Source: CAYGTK01 sp964352775 | GTDB lineage: Bacteria > Bacteroidota > Bacteroidia > Chitinophagales > CAIOSU01 | Direction: 5' to 3' | DNA: 22,740 nt | Assembly: GCA_964352775.1 (NCBI GenBank) | Contig: CAYGTK010000045.1 | Span: 1-22,740 of the forward strand | Shown: piece by piece, positions 7,683 through 14,692 of the stretch | Layout of the letters: every line of letters begins with the position of its first letter | Position numbering within the stretch: the first letter of the stretch is position 1 | Program-made: the position numbers and the translations under genes | Notes under the pieces: generated by a model | The model's input: the letters and a program-made list of their open reading frames with translations, nothing else | What the model was told of the DNA's origin: nothing | Databases searched by the model: none

Positions 7683-7966
7683 CTTTGTAAAACAAAAGGA
7701 TGATCTTTGCATCCAGCAAATGAAGTTGTTGTTACAATTGACTTTTAGTAACAATTGCTTTACATTGTGATGGTATCATTTTCGCAACGATATAACGCAC
7801 ATATGTCAAACCCAAGAACGCGCAATTTTAGCTGTAATACAGTTGAATACCGTTCATTGAATTTCGTTTTTATCGCGTTGAAGAGAAGAACTATTTGTAA
7901 TTGAAAAGACTGGATGAAGAAGGTTTACACTATTAAATTGAACGACTTACTAAAAACGAAATCTGA
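7683..7966 (+). other. Noncoding leader region upstream of the sigma factor gene
   Basis: This 284-base gap holds no convincing gene. It contains a small hairpin at 7729-7754 (TTGTTAC pairing with GTAACAA, 12-base loop, no T-run after it) and the near-promoter GATCTTTG at 7702-7709 (one mismatch to TAnnTTTG). Short open frames of 16, 33 and 21 codons (7720-7770, 7803-7904, 7914-7979) exist; the last overlaps the sigma start. No full-consensus -7 box was found for the sigma gene, so its promoter is unplaced. Confidence 0.5.
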
Positions 7967-8836
7967 ATGCGACAGCTAAAGATCACAAAATCCATAACGA
8001 ACAGAGAGAGCCAGTCGCTGGAGAAGTACCTACAAGAAATTGGAAAGGTGGAACTTCTAACAGCGGAAGAGGAAGTGTACTTGGCTCAACAAATTAAAGA
8101 AGGCGATCAGCTTTCTTTGGAAAGACTTGTGAAGGCCAATTTGCGTTTCGTAGTATCAGTTGCAAAGCAGTATCAAAACCAGAGCTTATCGCTCAACGAC
8201 CTGATAAATGAGGGTAACCTGGGATTGGTAAAAGCTGCTCAGCGATTTGACGAAACACGTGGTTTCAAATTCATTTCATATGCAGTTTGGTGGATCCGTC
8301 AATCTATTATTCAAGCACTTGCTGAGCAATCTCGCTTAGTTCGTTTGCCTTTGAATAAAGTAGGATCGCTAACTAAAATAAACAAAGCATTCTCTGACCT
8401 AGAGCAGAAATATGAGCGCGAGCCATCTGCAGAAGAGTTAGCAGAAATATTAGAACTCGGTATTGACGATGTGAAGTCTACCATGAGCGTTGGTTCACGC
8501 CACGTATCAGTAGATGCGCCATTCGTGGATGGAGAGAGCAACTCTCTATTAGATGTATTAGAGAACCCTGATGCAGTTGGTGCAGATGATGAGCTAGTTT
8601 ACAACGACTCATTACGAGTAGAATGTGAGCGAGCACTATCAACATTGACCGACCGTGAGCGCCAAGTAGTTAAATTGTTTTTCGGTATTGGTGTTGAACA
8701 TCCTATGAGCCTAATGGATATAGGCGACAAACTAGGATTAACGCGTGAACGTGTTCGCCAAATTAAAGACAAGGCAATTAACAAGTTGCGTTCTACTTCA
8801 CGTAGCAAGCACTTAGCGGCATACTTGGGTAAATAA
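7967..8836 (+). CDS. rpoD: Primary RNA polymerase sigma factor (RpoD/SigA type)
   Basis: The housekeeping sigma factor of Bacteroidota type: 289 residues, starting MRQLKITKSI and lacking the long region 1.1 and non-conserved insert of the E. coli protein. Region 1.2 is at about 16-48, region 2 at 51-120 (including the -7 recognition helix around FKFISYAVWWIRQSI, 100-114), region 3 at about 122-200 and region 4 at 223-277, with the helix-turn-helix MDIGDKLGLTRERVRQIKDK at 250-269. This protein recognises the TTG / TAnnTTTG promoters seen elsewhere in the window. ATG 7967 gives the exact N-terminus I expect for the family. It is followed at once by a strong terminator, so it forms its own transcript or ends one. 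Confidence 0.95.
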   Translation: MRQLKITKSITNRESQSLEKYLQEIGKVELLTAEEEVYLAQQIKEGDQLSLERLVKANLRFVVSVAKQYQNQSLSLNDLINEGNLGLVKAAQRFDETRGFKFISYAVWWIRQSIIQALAEQSRLVRLPLNKVGSLTKINKAFSDLEQKYEREPSAEELAEILELGIDDVKSTMSVGSRHVSVDAPFVDGESNSLLDVLENPDAVGADDELVYNDSLRVECERALSTLTDRERQVVKLFFGIGVEHPMSLMDIGDKLGLTRERVRQIKDKAINKLRSTSRSKHLAAYLGK

Positions 8837-8858
8837 TAAGTTAAACGTTATTTATTAT

Positions 8859-8894
8859 AGAAGGCCTGAGCATTGCTCGGGCCTTCTTTGTTTT
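8859..8894 (+). terminator. Rho-independent terminator after the sigma gene
   Basis: A 13-pair stem (8859-8871 with 8875-8887, one G-U pair, 3-base loop ATT) rich in G+C at its centre, followed by a T-rich stretch (TTGTTTT). It begins 22 bases after the sigma stop. Confidence 0.9.
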
Positions 8895-8919
8895 ATGTAA
8901 TAGAGTTTGATGATATTTG
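8888..8919 (+). promoter_or_regulatory. Weak candidate promoter of the orphan gene, inside the terminator tail
   Basis: TTG at 8888-8890 and GATATTTG at 8912-8919 (one mismatch to TAnnTTTG) are 21 bases apart, a usual Bacteroidota spacing. The start would fall at or just before the ATG at 8924, giving a leaderless or nearly leaderless message. Confidence 0.25.
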
Positions 8920-8923
8920 GAAT

Positions 8924-9520
8924 ATGAAAAGTGGTAAAATAGATTGGATTCAGGAGCGACCTAATGACCAAGAGATCGCTGAGATGTGGGAAGGAACAAC
9001 TCTTCAAGAAATTAACGATCTTTCTGACGCTGCTAGATTATTTATGAAGACCATAAATTGCTATAAGGAGAGTGATAGGGTCCAAATCCATCAGTACAAA
9101 TTGATCACTACCCCTTACATGGGCTACTTCGTTCATTGGAATAAATTGCAAGAAATCAATTTCCCTAAAAATATTTTGCATCATAAAGACCTTGAAGAAT
9201 ATAGGGAGAATTTAAAGATAGATGAAAAGCCATTTGTGGAGATTCAAAAATACTATGATGATATTTTTCACTTATCGGGATATTTAGCTGGCATTCTAGC
9301 CAAGGGAATGGCAGTAGATATTGATCAGAAGATCGCATGGCAAGTTTCCCAAGGTTTTGTTTCAAATGTTTTCGAAGAGCGTTTTTTAGAAATAACACAA
9401 TTTGACCTTTCTATTCGAAATGCTAAATGGTTCTATAACATAGCATGGGATTATTCCATCTTGTTATTTGATAAAAAGCACTATACGGTTTTGATCATTG
9501 ATATTACTGATTCTGATTGA
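8924..9520 (+). CDS. Hypothetical protein, family not recognised
   Basis: The frame is open from a TTG at 8873, but that lies within the terminator stem-loop of the sigma gene, so the first ATG, at 8924, is the better start (198 residues). The protein is soluble-looking, with no signal peptide or membrane helix, rich in aromatic, Asp/Glu and Ile residues, mostly helical at 30-60 and 85-135 and ending in two likely strands (about 172-195, with LLFDKKHYTVLIIDITDSD at the end). I recognise no motif. It is isolated: the sigma terminator lies upstream and a shared terminator lies downstream, so it has its own promoter or none. Codon use looks slightly more AT-rich and less biased than its neighbours. 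It could be an accessory gene of any kind. Confidence 0.7.
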   Translation: MKSGKIDWIQERPNDQEIAEMWEGTTLQEINDLSDAARLFMKTINCYKESDRVQIHQYKLITTPYMGYFVHWNKLQEINFPKNILHHKDLEEYRENLKIDEKPFVEIQKYYDDIFHLSGYLAGILAKGMAVDIDQKIAWQVSQGFVSNVFEERFLEITQFDLSIRNAKWFYNIAWDYSILLFDKKHYTVLIIDITDSD

Positions 9521-9529
9521 GCATCTATG

Positions 9530-9570
9530 AATAAGCAAGGCCCTACCAAACTGATAGGGCCTTGCTTATT
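9530..9570. terminator. Bidirectional terminator between convergent genes
   Basis: A perfect 16-pair inverted repeat (9530-9545 with 9555-9570, 9-base loop), with a GC-rich middle and A/T-rich outer part. It lies between the orphan gene (ends 9520) and the desaturase (ends 9586) and can serve both strands. Confidence 0.88.
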
Positions 9571-9585
9571 TAGTAAGTACTAGTC

Positions 9586-10731
9586 TTAAGAAAGAGAAGT
9601 AGCTATGTTAGATTTAAGAAGCGCGTCTTTTATGTCTTGCTTAGTATCCTTGTTGCCAAGTAGATTCAACATCATACCATGATACATCAATGCCTTTAAG
9701 AAGGTAGGCTGAGTATAATAAGGTATACCGAATTCCTTAGCCGTTTCTTCTACAATAGGAGCTATTTGCTTGTAGTGAATGTGGCAAACATGAGGAAACA
9801 AGTGATGCTCTATTTGGAAGTTAAGGCCGCCAACATACCAAGATAGCACATGACTTTTAGGTGAAAAATTGGCAGTTGTTATTACTTGGTGCACTGCAAA
9901 GCTGTTCTCTAAATTTCCCTTATCATTCGCTTCAGGATAATCGCAGGTAGGCATTACGTGGGCACATTGAAAAACAATGCCCAAAATAAAACCTGCTGTA
10001 AAGTGCATCAGAAAAAATCCACCTAAGTACAACCAAGGTGATACCGGTAAAAATATCAATGGTAACACTAGCATGTACGTGTAGTAAACCGCCTTTTGCA
10101 GTAGTAACATACGTAGATTACTTTTCAATTCTGCATCGCTCAAAAAACCTTTATCTCTATAGCGGGTCAACTGCTTGAAGTCCTTCATGGTTATCCATGA
10201 AACGGTCATTAACCCATAAAGGAACCATCCATAAATATGCTGAAAGCGATGATGCTTTAAACGTTCACCTGCAGGAGAAAAACGTAAAAGGCCTCCAGGA
10301 GGCGTTACATCTTCGTCTACCCCGCCCACGTTGGTATAGGTGTGGTGTATACGGTTATGCTGTATTTTCCAAGTTGGGGCATAGCCACCCACTAAGTTCA
10401 ACGTAAGACCTACCCACTTATTGATGTTTTTATTGCTGCTGTATGCACCATGGTTAGCATCGTGCATTACACTCATACCAATTCCAGCAATACCCACTCC
10501 CATTATCACCCACATAATGATGAATAACCACCATGGTTGTAAAACCACGCCAGTTATCATTAAAATGAAGGGTACGAAGTAGAAGGACAGCATAGCAATA
10601 GTTTTCACTATCATGGTCCAATCGCCATTGGGGCTAATATCATTGTCTTTAAAATAGGCGTTTACTCTTTTACGAACGGTACTCGCAAAATCGGGTCCTT
10701 TGTTTCGTGCGAAGTTTAATTTTTGTTCCAT
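9586..10731 (-). CDS. Membrane fatty acid (acyl-CoA/acyl-lipid) desaturase
   Basis: Di-iron integral membrane desaturase that puts a cis double bond into a fatty acyl chain, adjusting membrane fluidity. The three His boxes are complete: HDANH at 90-94, HNRIHH at 125-130 and QIEHH at 306-310. The Gln in the third box marks the front-end/linoleoyl-CoA desaturase branch, though no cytochrome b5 domain is fused, so electrons must come from a separate donor. Hydrophobic segments flank the boxes (about 44-62, 67-88, 168-182, 212-258). Length, 381 residues, is normal for the bacterial family; position of the double bond cannot be told. ATG 10731 follows a leader of about 115 bases that has a good promoter and several palindromes, suggesting regulation, for example by temperature or fatty acids. 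Confidence 0.92.
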   Translation of the reverse strand: MEQKLNFARNKGPDFASTVRKRVNAYFKDNDISPNGDWTMIVKTIAMLSFYFVPFILMITGVVLQPWWLFIIMWVIMGVGIAGIGMSVMHDANHGAYSSNKNINKWVGLTLNLVGGYAPTWKIQHNRIHHTYTNVGGVDEDVTPPGGLLRFSPAGERLKHHRFQHIYGWFLYGLMTVSWITMKDFKQLTRYRDKGFLSDAELKSNLRMLLLQKAVYYTYMLVLPLIFLPVSPWLYLGGFFLMHFTAGFILGIVFQCAHVMPTCDYPEANDKGNLENSFAVHQVITTANFSPKSHVLSWYVGGLNFQIEHHLFPHVCHIHYKQIAPIVEETAKEFGIPYYTQPTFLKALMYHGMMLNLLGNKDTKQDIKDALLKSNIATSLS

Positions 10732-10814
10732 TAGTATATTTTGTTCTCAGGAGAATTATTGTGATAGGGCAAGGCAGATATGCTAGAAACGCTTGAAGTA
10801 TGTAAAACGTGCCT

Positions 10815-10824
10815 TACCATGGTA
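10815..10824. promoter_or_regulatory. Perfect palindrome in the desaturase leader
   Basis: TACCATGGTA, a 10-base perfect palindrome about 25-30 bases after the predicted transcription start. It could be part of an operator or chance. Confidence 0.25.
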
Positions 10825-10826
10825 TA

Positions 10827-10847
10827 GTGTTTAATGTAATTGAACAC
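10827..10847. promoter_or_regulatory. Imperfect palindrome at the desaturase transcription start
   Basis: GTGTTTAA, 5-base spacer TGTAA, TTGAACAC: 7 of 8 arm positions pair. It begins at the predicted start point, just downstream of the -7 box, where a repressor could block RNA polymerase. Regulator unknown. Confidence 0.4.
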
Positions 10848-10851
10848 GCTG

Positions 10852-10882
10852 CAAAGGTAGGGCATAAAATTATGCTCACCAA
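10852..10882 (-). promoter_or_regulatory. Desaturase promoter (-33 TTG, -7 TACCTTTG)
   Basis: On the minus strand, TTG at 10882-10880 and TACCTTTG at 10859-10852 are 20 bases apart, matching the Bacteroidota promoter model. The predicted start is near 10847. The spacer contains the perfect palindrome GCATAA-AA-TTATGC at 10862-10875, a candidate operator. Confidence 0.6.
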
Positions 10883-10927
10883 TACACCATAAGAACATCC
10901 GTAAGTAATTGAAGTTCAGATAGTAGA

Positions 10928-11386
10928 CTATTTCTTTTTTCCTTTCTTTAACATTTCCACAGCCTTTTCCATTCTGCGGGTTCTGGTTTCTTCTTTTTTG
11001 GCGCTATCTATCCACTTCACATACTCCTTTTGATGCGTGTAAGAATAGGAGTCAAAATTCTCTTTCGCTTTAGAATGTTTTTCTAGAATGGCTTTGAAGT
11101 CGTTGGGCACTTCAACTACTCGCGGCGTAGTATCCAATGCCAGGGTAACGGCTACTTTATCGCCTGGCTGCTTGCCTATTTTGGCTCTTATATCTTTTTT
11201 GATAATGACGATATGGTCGGGACTTCCCATACGGACCGCAGTACCCCTGTAGGGCTCGCCGTCAAAAGTGGCGACAATTTTGGGTCGTTTGCTTCCAAAT
11301 ACCTTTTCTACATCTAATGGAATAATGATGTAAGCTCCTCCGCTTGAACCATTATCTAGTATGGTTGCTTCAAATTTATGTTTCAT
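10928..11386 (-). CDS. DUF1905 / YdeI-OmpD-associated domain protein
   Basis: A 152-residue cytosolic protein. The first part (about 2-85) fits DUF1905, a small barrel domain with the typical GGAYIIIPLDVEKVFGSKR (16-34) and the segment GDKVAVTLALDTTPR (75-89). The C-terminal part (about 93-147, VPNDFKAILEKHSKAKENFD then YVKWIDSAKKEETRTRR) fits the YdeI/OmpD-associated helical domain, which in some species is linked to protection against bacteriocins or peptides; the actual activity is not known. ATG 11386 is 2 bases after the csaA stop. A TTG at 11392 in frame would overlap that stop and add two residues; both starts are possible. It is the last gene of the rsmI cluster. Confidence 0.8.
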   Translation of the reverse strand: MKHKFEATILDNGSSGGAYIIIPLDVEKVFGSKRPKIVATFDGEPYRGTAVRMGSPDHIVIIKKDIRAKIGKQPGDKVAVTLALDTTPRVVEVPNDFKAILEKHSKAKENFDSYSYTHQKEYVKWIDSAKKEETRTRRMEKAVEMLKKGKKK

Positions 11387-11388
11387 GG

Positions 11389-11721
11389 TCAATGTACTTT
11401 ACTGCCTAATGGAGCGTCTTTAGTTGGGGCTAGAAGAATGATGTCACCATTTTCGTCGCCTACCCCAAGCACCAGTACTTCGCTCATTACAGGGCCTATC
11501 TGTTTCGGGGGGAAATTAGTTACAGCTATTATATGCTTACCAACTAAATTCTCTTTTGAATAATGGACCGTTATTTGGGCCGAAGACTTTTTAATTCCCA
11601 ACTCCTTTCCAAAGTCGATGGTCAGTTTATAGGCGGGTTTTCTTGCTTCGGGAAAATCTTCCACAGAAATTATCTGCCCAACTCGCATATCTACTTTAAG
11701 GAAGTCAGCGAATTCTAACAT
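11389..11721 (-). CDS. csaA: CsaA-type tRNA-binding domain protein
   Basis: A 110-residue protein made of a single tRNA-binding OB-fold, as in CsaA, a dimeric protein reported as a secretion-related chaperone in Bacillus and related to the C-terminal domain of some methionyl-tRNA synthetases. The family core is visible: FLKVDMRVGQIISVEDFPEA at 7-26, ARKPAYKLTIDFG at 26-38 and NFPPKQIGPVMSEVLVLG at 69-86. Length equals the usual CsaA. ATG 11721 follows the phosphatase stop by one base. The cellular role in Bacteroidota is unproven. Confidence 0.92.
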   Translation of the reverse strand: MLEFADFLKVDMRVGQIISVEDFPEARKPAYKLTIDFGKELGIKKSSAQITVHYSKENLVGKHIIAVTNFPPKQIGPVMSEVLVLGVGDENGDIILLAPTKDAPLGSKVH

Positions 11722-11722
11722 T

Positions 11723-12511
11723 TTATAAGTGCTGTTTAATTGTATCCATCATTTCATCATGAACAAGACCATTAGTAGCTACCATCTCTTTTCCGAATAG
11801 GAAATTTTCTCCACCAGAAAAATCAGCTAGCTGACCACCTGCTTCTTTAACTAGTACACATCCCGCCGCTACATCCCAAGGGTGAAGGCTGTACTCAAAA
11901 AAGCCATCGAACCTACCACAGGCAACATAAGCAAGGTCTAGTGCGGCTGATCCTATTCTGCGTAAGCCGCGGGTGTGACCAATAAAGTGTCGCAATACCT
12001 TCAGGTATCCATCCATATTACTGAAATCGTAGTAGGGGAAGCCAGTGGCTAATAAGCTTTTAGCCAAAGTTGGACGGGTGCTAACTGAAATAGCTTCTCC
12101 ATTCATGAATGCCCCACCATCTTTCCAAGCATAAAACAACTCTTGGTGATTTACTTCGTAAATTATGCCTACTACTAGTTCGCCATCACGCTCTAAGGCT
12201 ACGCTAATGCAATAGGCGGGTATATTATATAAGAAGTTGGTAGTGCCATCTAAGGGGTCTATTATCCATCGGTAGGTATCGCCTGCTATGTCTTCTGTTT
12301 CTTCTTCTGTTAAAAAACCACTTTCGGGAAGAATTTCAGCTAGTTTCTCTACTAGCATCTTTTCGGTCTCTTTATCTACATAGCTTACCAAGCTGTTCAG
12401 GTCTTTCTCCTCTATCTCAATACTACTCAGTTTGGCCGACTCTCTTTTAATGAATTGCCCTATGGAGGTTATTTCATTGCAAGCTGCCTTGGTTATTTCT
12501 TCTAGTGTCAT
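11723..12511 (-). CDS. Inositol monophosphatase family protein
   Basis: A Mg-dependent phosphatase of the IMPase/SuhB fold, 262 residues. Metal-site motifs are complete: EEE at 69-71, DPLDGTT at 85-91 and the second aspartate motif PWDVAAG at 211-217. Family members act on inositol-1-phosphate, 3'-phosphoadenosine phosphate or sugar phosphates, or (SuhB) help ribosome assembly and antitermination; the sequence does not settle which. The ATG at 12511 overlaps the rsmI stop (ATGA), so the two are translationally coupled, and the csaA start is one base past its stop. Confidence 0.92.
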   Translation of the reverse strand: MTLEEITKAACNEITSIGQFIKRESAKLSSIEIEEKDLNSLVSYVDKETEKMLVEKLAEILPESGFLTEEETEDIAGDTYRWIIDPLDGTTNFLYNIPAYCISVALERDGELVVGIIYEVNHQELFYAWKDGGAFMNGEAISVSTRPTLAKSLLATGFPYYDFSNMDGYLKVLRHFIGHTRGLRRIGSAALDLAYVACGRFDGFFEYSLHPWDVAAGCVLVKEAGGQLADFSGGENFLFGKEMVATNGLVHDEMMDTIKQHL

Positions 12512-13188
12512 TTCTTAGTCTTTCCAGCTACTACTAATACGATCTCTCCTTTCAATTTTCGTTCTTCACAAATAGCTATTAGCTCGCTTAGTTTACCGCG
12601 TATCACTTCTTCAAACTTCTTGCTTATCTCTCTTACTATACAAGCATCTCTATCCTCTTCTAAAAACTCAAGTAGCTGCTTCAACGCCTTTCCAATGCGA
12701 TGTGGCGATTCGTAGAAAATTATCGTGCGGTCTTCGTCTTTAATATTCAGGATACGGGTCTGCCTGCCCTTTTTATGAGGGAGAAAGCCTTCGAACACGA
12801 AACGATCGGTAGGTAAGCCAGAAACTACTAGTGCAGGTATTAGCGCACTAGCGCCTGGTAGGCATTCCATTCTAATTCCAGCGTCGGCGCAAGCTCTTGC
12901 TAAAAGGAAGCCAGGGTCGCTGATGCCCGGTGTACCGGCATCGCTTATCAAGGCTATATCTCTTCCGCCTTTCAATTGTTCGACCACATATTCACTGGTT
13001 TGGTGTTCATTGAACTTGTGGTGCGACTTCATTGGCGTATCAATACCATAGTGGTTAGTCAGTACTTTACTGGTTCGGGTATCTTCTGCAAGAATGAGTT
13101 CTACCTCTTTTAGAATGCGAATGGCCCGGAAGGTCATATCCTCTAAATTACCGATAGGGGTAGGTACTATATATAAAGTGCCGCTCAT
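12508..13188 (-). CDS. rsmI: 16S rRNA (cytidine-1402 2'-O)-methyltransferase
   Basis: Methylates the 2'-OH of C1402 in the 16S rRNA decoding centre with S-adenosylmethionine. The 226-residue product has the tetrapyrrole-methylase-type fold with the RsmI signatures: TLYIVPTPIGNLEDMTFRA at 4-22, AEDTRTS at 34-40, SDAGTPGISDPG at 82-93, PGASA at 111-115 and FYESPHR at 158-164. It is shorter than the E. coli enzyme because the extra C-terminal region is absent, which is common in Bacteroidota. It begins at ATG 13188, the first gene of its cluster, with a near-promoter TACCTTTA at 13202-13195 just upstream (one mismatch). Confidence 0.96.
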   Translation of the reverse strand: MSGTLYIVPTPIGNLEDMTFRAIRILKEVELILAEDTRTSKVLTNHYGIDTPMKSHHKFNEHQTSEYVVEQLKGGRDIALISDAGTPGISDPGFLLARACADAGIRMECLPGASALIPALVVSGLPTDRFVFEGFLPHKKGRQTRILNIKDEDRTIIFYESPHRIGKALKQLLEFLEEDRDACIVREISKKFEEVIRGKLSELIAICEERKLKGEIVLVVAGKTKK

Positions 13189-13456
13189 AGCGGGTAAAGG
13201 TAAGGGGAACTAAGGAATTGATAGTTAAGAAGTGTTTCTAGAATAAGAACTGAATGATACAGTTTGTAATTAGAAGTGTGGCCAGCTAAAAAGCGGCAGC
13301 CGCATAGCCTTGCGCGTAGAGCAATCTTTTTAGCTTGATTTTTTCTTTCTTTTTCATCAAGGAAAAAGGAAAAGAGCACCGAAGCTCAATCTATGATAAC
13401 GGAGAAATACTAAACTGTGGATTTGAAAAGGGTACTTAGCACAACTTATTGGTCGC
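13189..13456. other. Noncoding gap with inverted repeats
   Basis: A 268-base stretch between a small membrane protein gene and rsmI. A 64-codon frame covers 13185-13379 on the minus strand but its low-complexity start (from the pyrimidine-rich tract) and lack of any family feature argue against a gene. The main content is the structured element at 13284-13368, described separately; the rest shows nothing I can name. Confidence 0.6.
13284..13368. repeat. Overlapping inverted repeats, possibly a dispersed intergenic element
   Basis: AGCTAAAAAG at 13284-13293 pairs perfectly with CTTTTTAGCT at 13326-13335 (32-base loop). CTTGAT at 13334-13339 pairs with ATCAAG at 13356-13361, and CTTTTT at 13326-13331 could instead pair with AAAAAG at 13363-13368, extending that second hairpin. 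The two structures compete for 13326-13335. I recall similar TTGATGAAAAAG...ATCAAG words from intergenic DNA of other Bacteroidota, but cannot confirm it here. Confidence 0.5.
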
Positions 13457-13711
13457 TCACTCTAGATTCCAAATACGCTTACGAAGCCCAAGGTAGATCA
13501 AGTAGCCAATAAAGATGATCCAAAACTCAATAGCGTAAAGGCGACGAGCCACTAAATGCTCAATATCAATATTCTGTGCTTCGCCAAACAAAGCAAAACC
13601 ACCGCTAGGATGCGGGAATACGGCAAACACCTGATACCCTGCATACATAAACCCCACAATGATGAATAGCTGAATAACAATATCCAATACTTGCTTCAGC
13701 GGGCCAGGCAT
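13457..13711 (-). CDS. Small hypothetical membrane protein
   Basis: An 84-residue protein with two hydrophobic helices (about 9-29 and 61-78) joined by a loop containing FPHPSGGFALFGEAQ at 32-46, and a basic tail RKRIWNLE. No family recognised. The ATG at 13711 overlaps the last base of the purS stop (TAATG), a classic coupled start, so it is very likely translated. It ends the minus-strand cluster that begins with the aminopeptidase gene. No functional link to PurS can be inferred from sequence. Confidence 0.75.
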   Translation of the reverse strand: MPGPLKQVLDIVIQLFIIVGFMYAGYQVFAVFPHPSGGFALFGEAQNIDIEHLVARRLYAIEFWIIFIGYLIYLGLRKRIWNLE

Positions 13712-13962
13712 TACTGTGGGCTAAGGGTAAATTCGAAATACTCCATCACTTCGTTAGCCAATAACTTTTTGCAAGCCTCGGTCACCTTTGTTTCAGCTAC
13801 TTCTTGCGTATCAGCGTCAACGGTAAGGGTAATGTGCTTTCCGATACGAATATTGCTGATCTCCGAAAGATTTAGGTTACCCATACTAGCGGTAACGGCC
13901 TTACCTTGAGGGTCTAACAATTCTTTTCGGGGCATTACATCTATTTCGGCCTTGTAGGTCAT
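13711..13962 (-). CDS. purS: Phosphoribosylformylglycinamidine synthase subunit PurS
   Basis: The small subunit of the three-part FGAM synthetase (PurS, PurQ, small PurL), step four of purine synthesis, which couples ammonia from PurQ to FGAR amidation in PurL. The 83-residue product has the PurS pattern: MTYKAEIDVMPRKELLDPQG at 1-20, then GKAVTASMGNL around 20-30, RIGKHITLTVDADT (39-52) and a C-terminal EYFEFTLSPQ strand. ATG 13962 overlaps the pssA stop (ATGA). The frame is open further upstream to 14058, but that part lies inside pssA and does not match PurS. purL and purQ are not in the window. Confidence 0.9.
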   Translation of the reverse strand: MTYKAEIDVMPRKELLDPQGKAVTASMGNLNLSEISNIRIGKHITLTVDADTQEVAETKVTEACKKLLANEVMEYFEFTLSPQ

Positions 13963-14690
13963 GCTTTCGCAAATTTTAGGATGATGGATAACACTATATA
14001 TAATAGTATGCACAAAGATAGTCCGACGATTTGAAATACAGCGAGTAGAACTACACAAGCTGCCAAAAAACCATAGCGGATTTCATTACCCTTCCAACCA
14101 AAGCCTTTGAACTTGAGCGCAAACATGGGCAGTTCTGATACCATTAGGTAAGAGAATAGAGCGATGTTAGCGTAAATAATCCAGAGAAAAGACTTTCCAA
14201 GCTTAAGCAATCTTGGATCATATTCTGAAAAATAGTAGGCTATTGGCACCACAAAAAGTGCCATTGCTGGAGTTGGCAATCCTATAAAACTATCAGTTTG
14301 TCTGGTGTCAATATTGAATTTAGCTAACCGATAAGCCGCAAATAATACCAAAAAAAAAGCTGGTAAAAAATCATTCAGATGGTCAATGGGGTGAGATATA
14401 CAATCTGCGATTCCTATTTCGTAATCAAATATTAAATGAGCAACCAGAAATGCAGGAGCCACTCCAAAACTCACAACATCAGCTAAGGAGTCTAGTTGCG
14501 CACCAAGTTCGGATTTGACTTTTAAGGCACGGGCCACCAAGCCATCCCCAAAGTCTAAGAATCCACCTATAATAATGAACAAACAAGCTGCTGGTATACT
14601 ATAACTGGTTGAAGCAAAATAAATCGCCATACAACCACAAAAAAGGTTGCCTAAAGTCATAGCATTAGGGATGTGTTTTTTTATACCCAC
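13959..14690 (-). CDS. pssA: CDP-diacylglycerol-serine O-phosphatidyltransferase
   Basis: Makes phosphatidylserine from CDP-diacylglycerol and serine, the first step to phosphatidylethanolamine. The 243-residue membrane protein carries the complete CDP-alcohol phosphotransferase motif D-G-x2-A-R-x8-G-x3-D-x3-D: Asp49, Gly50, Ala53, Arg54, Gly63, Asp67 and Asp71. The N-terminal KKHIPNAMTLGNLFCGC (4-20) and the segment SFGVAPAFL (74-82) point to the serine enzyme of the Bacillus/Bacteroidota type, with about seven hydrophobic segments. The start is GTG at 14690, two bases after the aminopeptidase stop; the next ATG (residue 11) would cut off the conserved KKHIPN. Its stop overlaps the purS start. 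Confidence 0.93.
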   Translation of the reverse strand: MGIKKHIPNAMTLGNLFCGCMAIYFASTSYSIPAACLFIIIGGFLDFGDGLVARALKVKSELGAQLDSLADVVSFGVAPAFLVAHLIFDYEIGIADCISHPIDHLNDFLPAFFLVLFAAYRLAKFNIDTRQTDSFIGLPTPAMALFVVPIAYYFSEYDPRLLKLGKSFLWIIYANIALFSYLMVSELPMFALKFKGFGWKGNEIRYGFLAACVVLLAVFQIVGLSLCILLYIVLSIILKFAKA

Positions 14691-14692
14691 GA

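Noticed and set aside
7914..7979. 21-codon frame overlapping the sigma gene start
   Set aside because: Too short, no supporting motif or ribosome site; kept only as a note under the leader region.
8873..8923. TTG-initiated extension of the orphan gene
   Set aside because: It starts inside the loop of the sigma terminator; the first ATG, at 8924, is more credible.
13185..13379. 64-codon minus-strand frame between rsmI and the small membrane protein gene
   Set aside because: Begins in a purine/pyrimidine-rich tract that forms the inverted repeats, has no family feature, and overlaps the rsmI start; better explained as part of the noncoding element.
13963..14058. Upstream extension of the purS frame
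   Set aside because: Lies inside pssA; the PurS family begins at the ATG at 13962.
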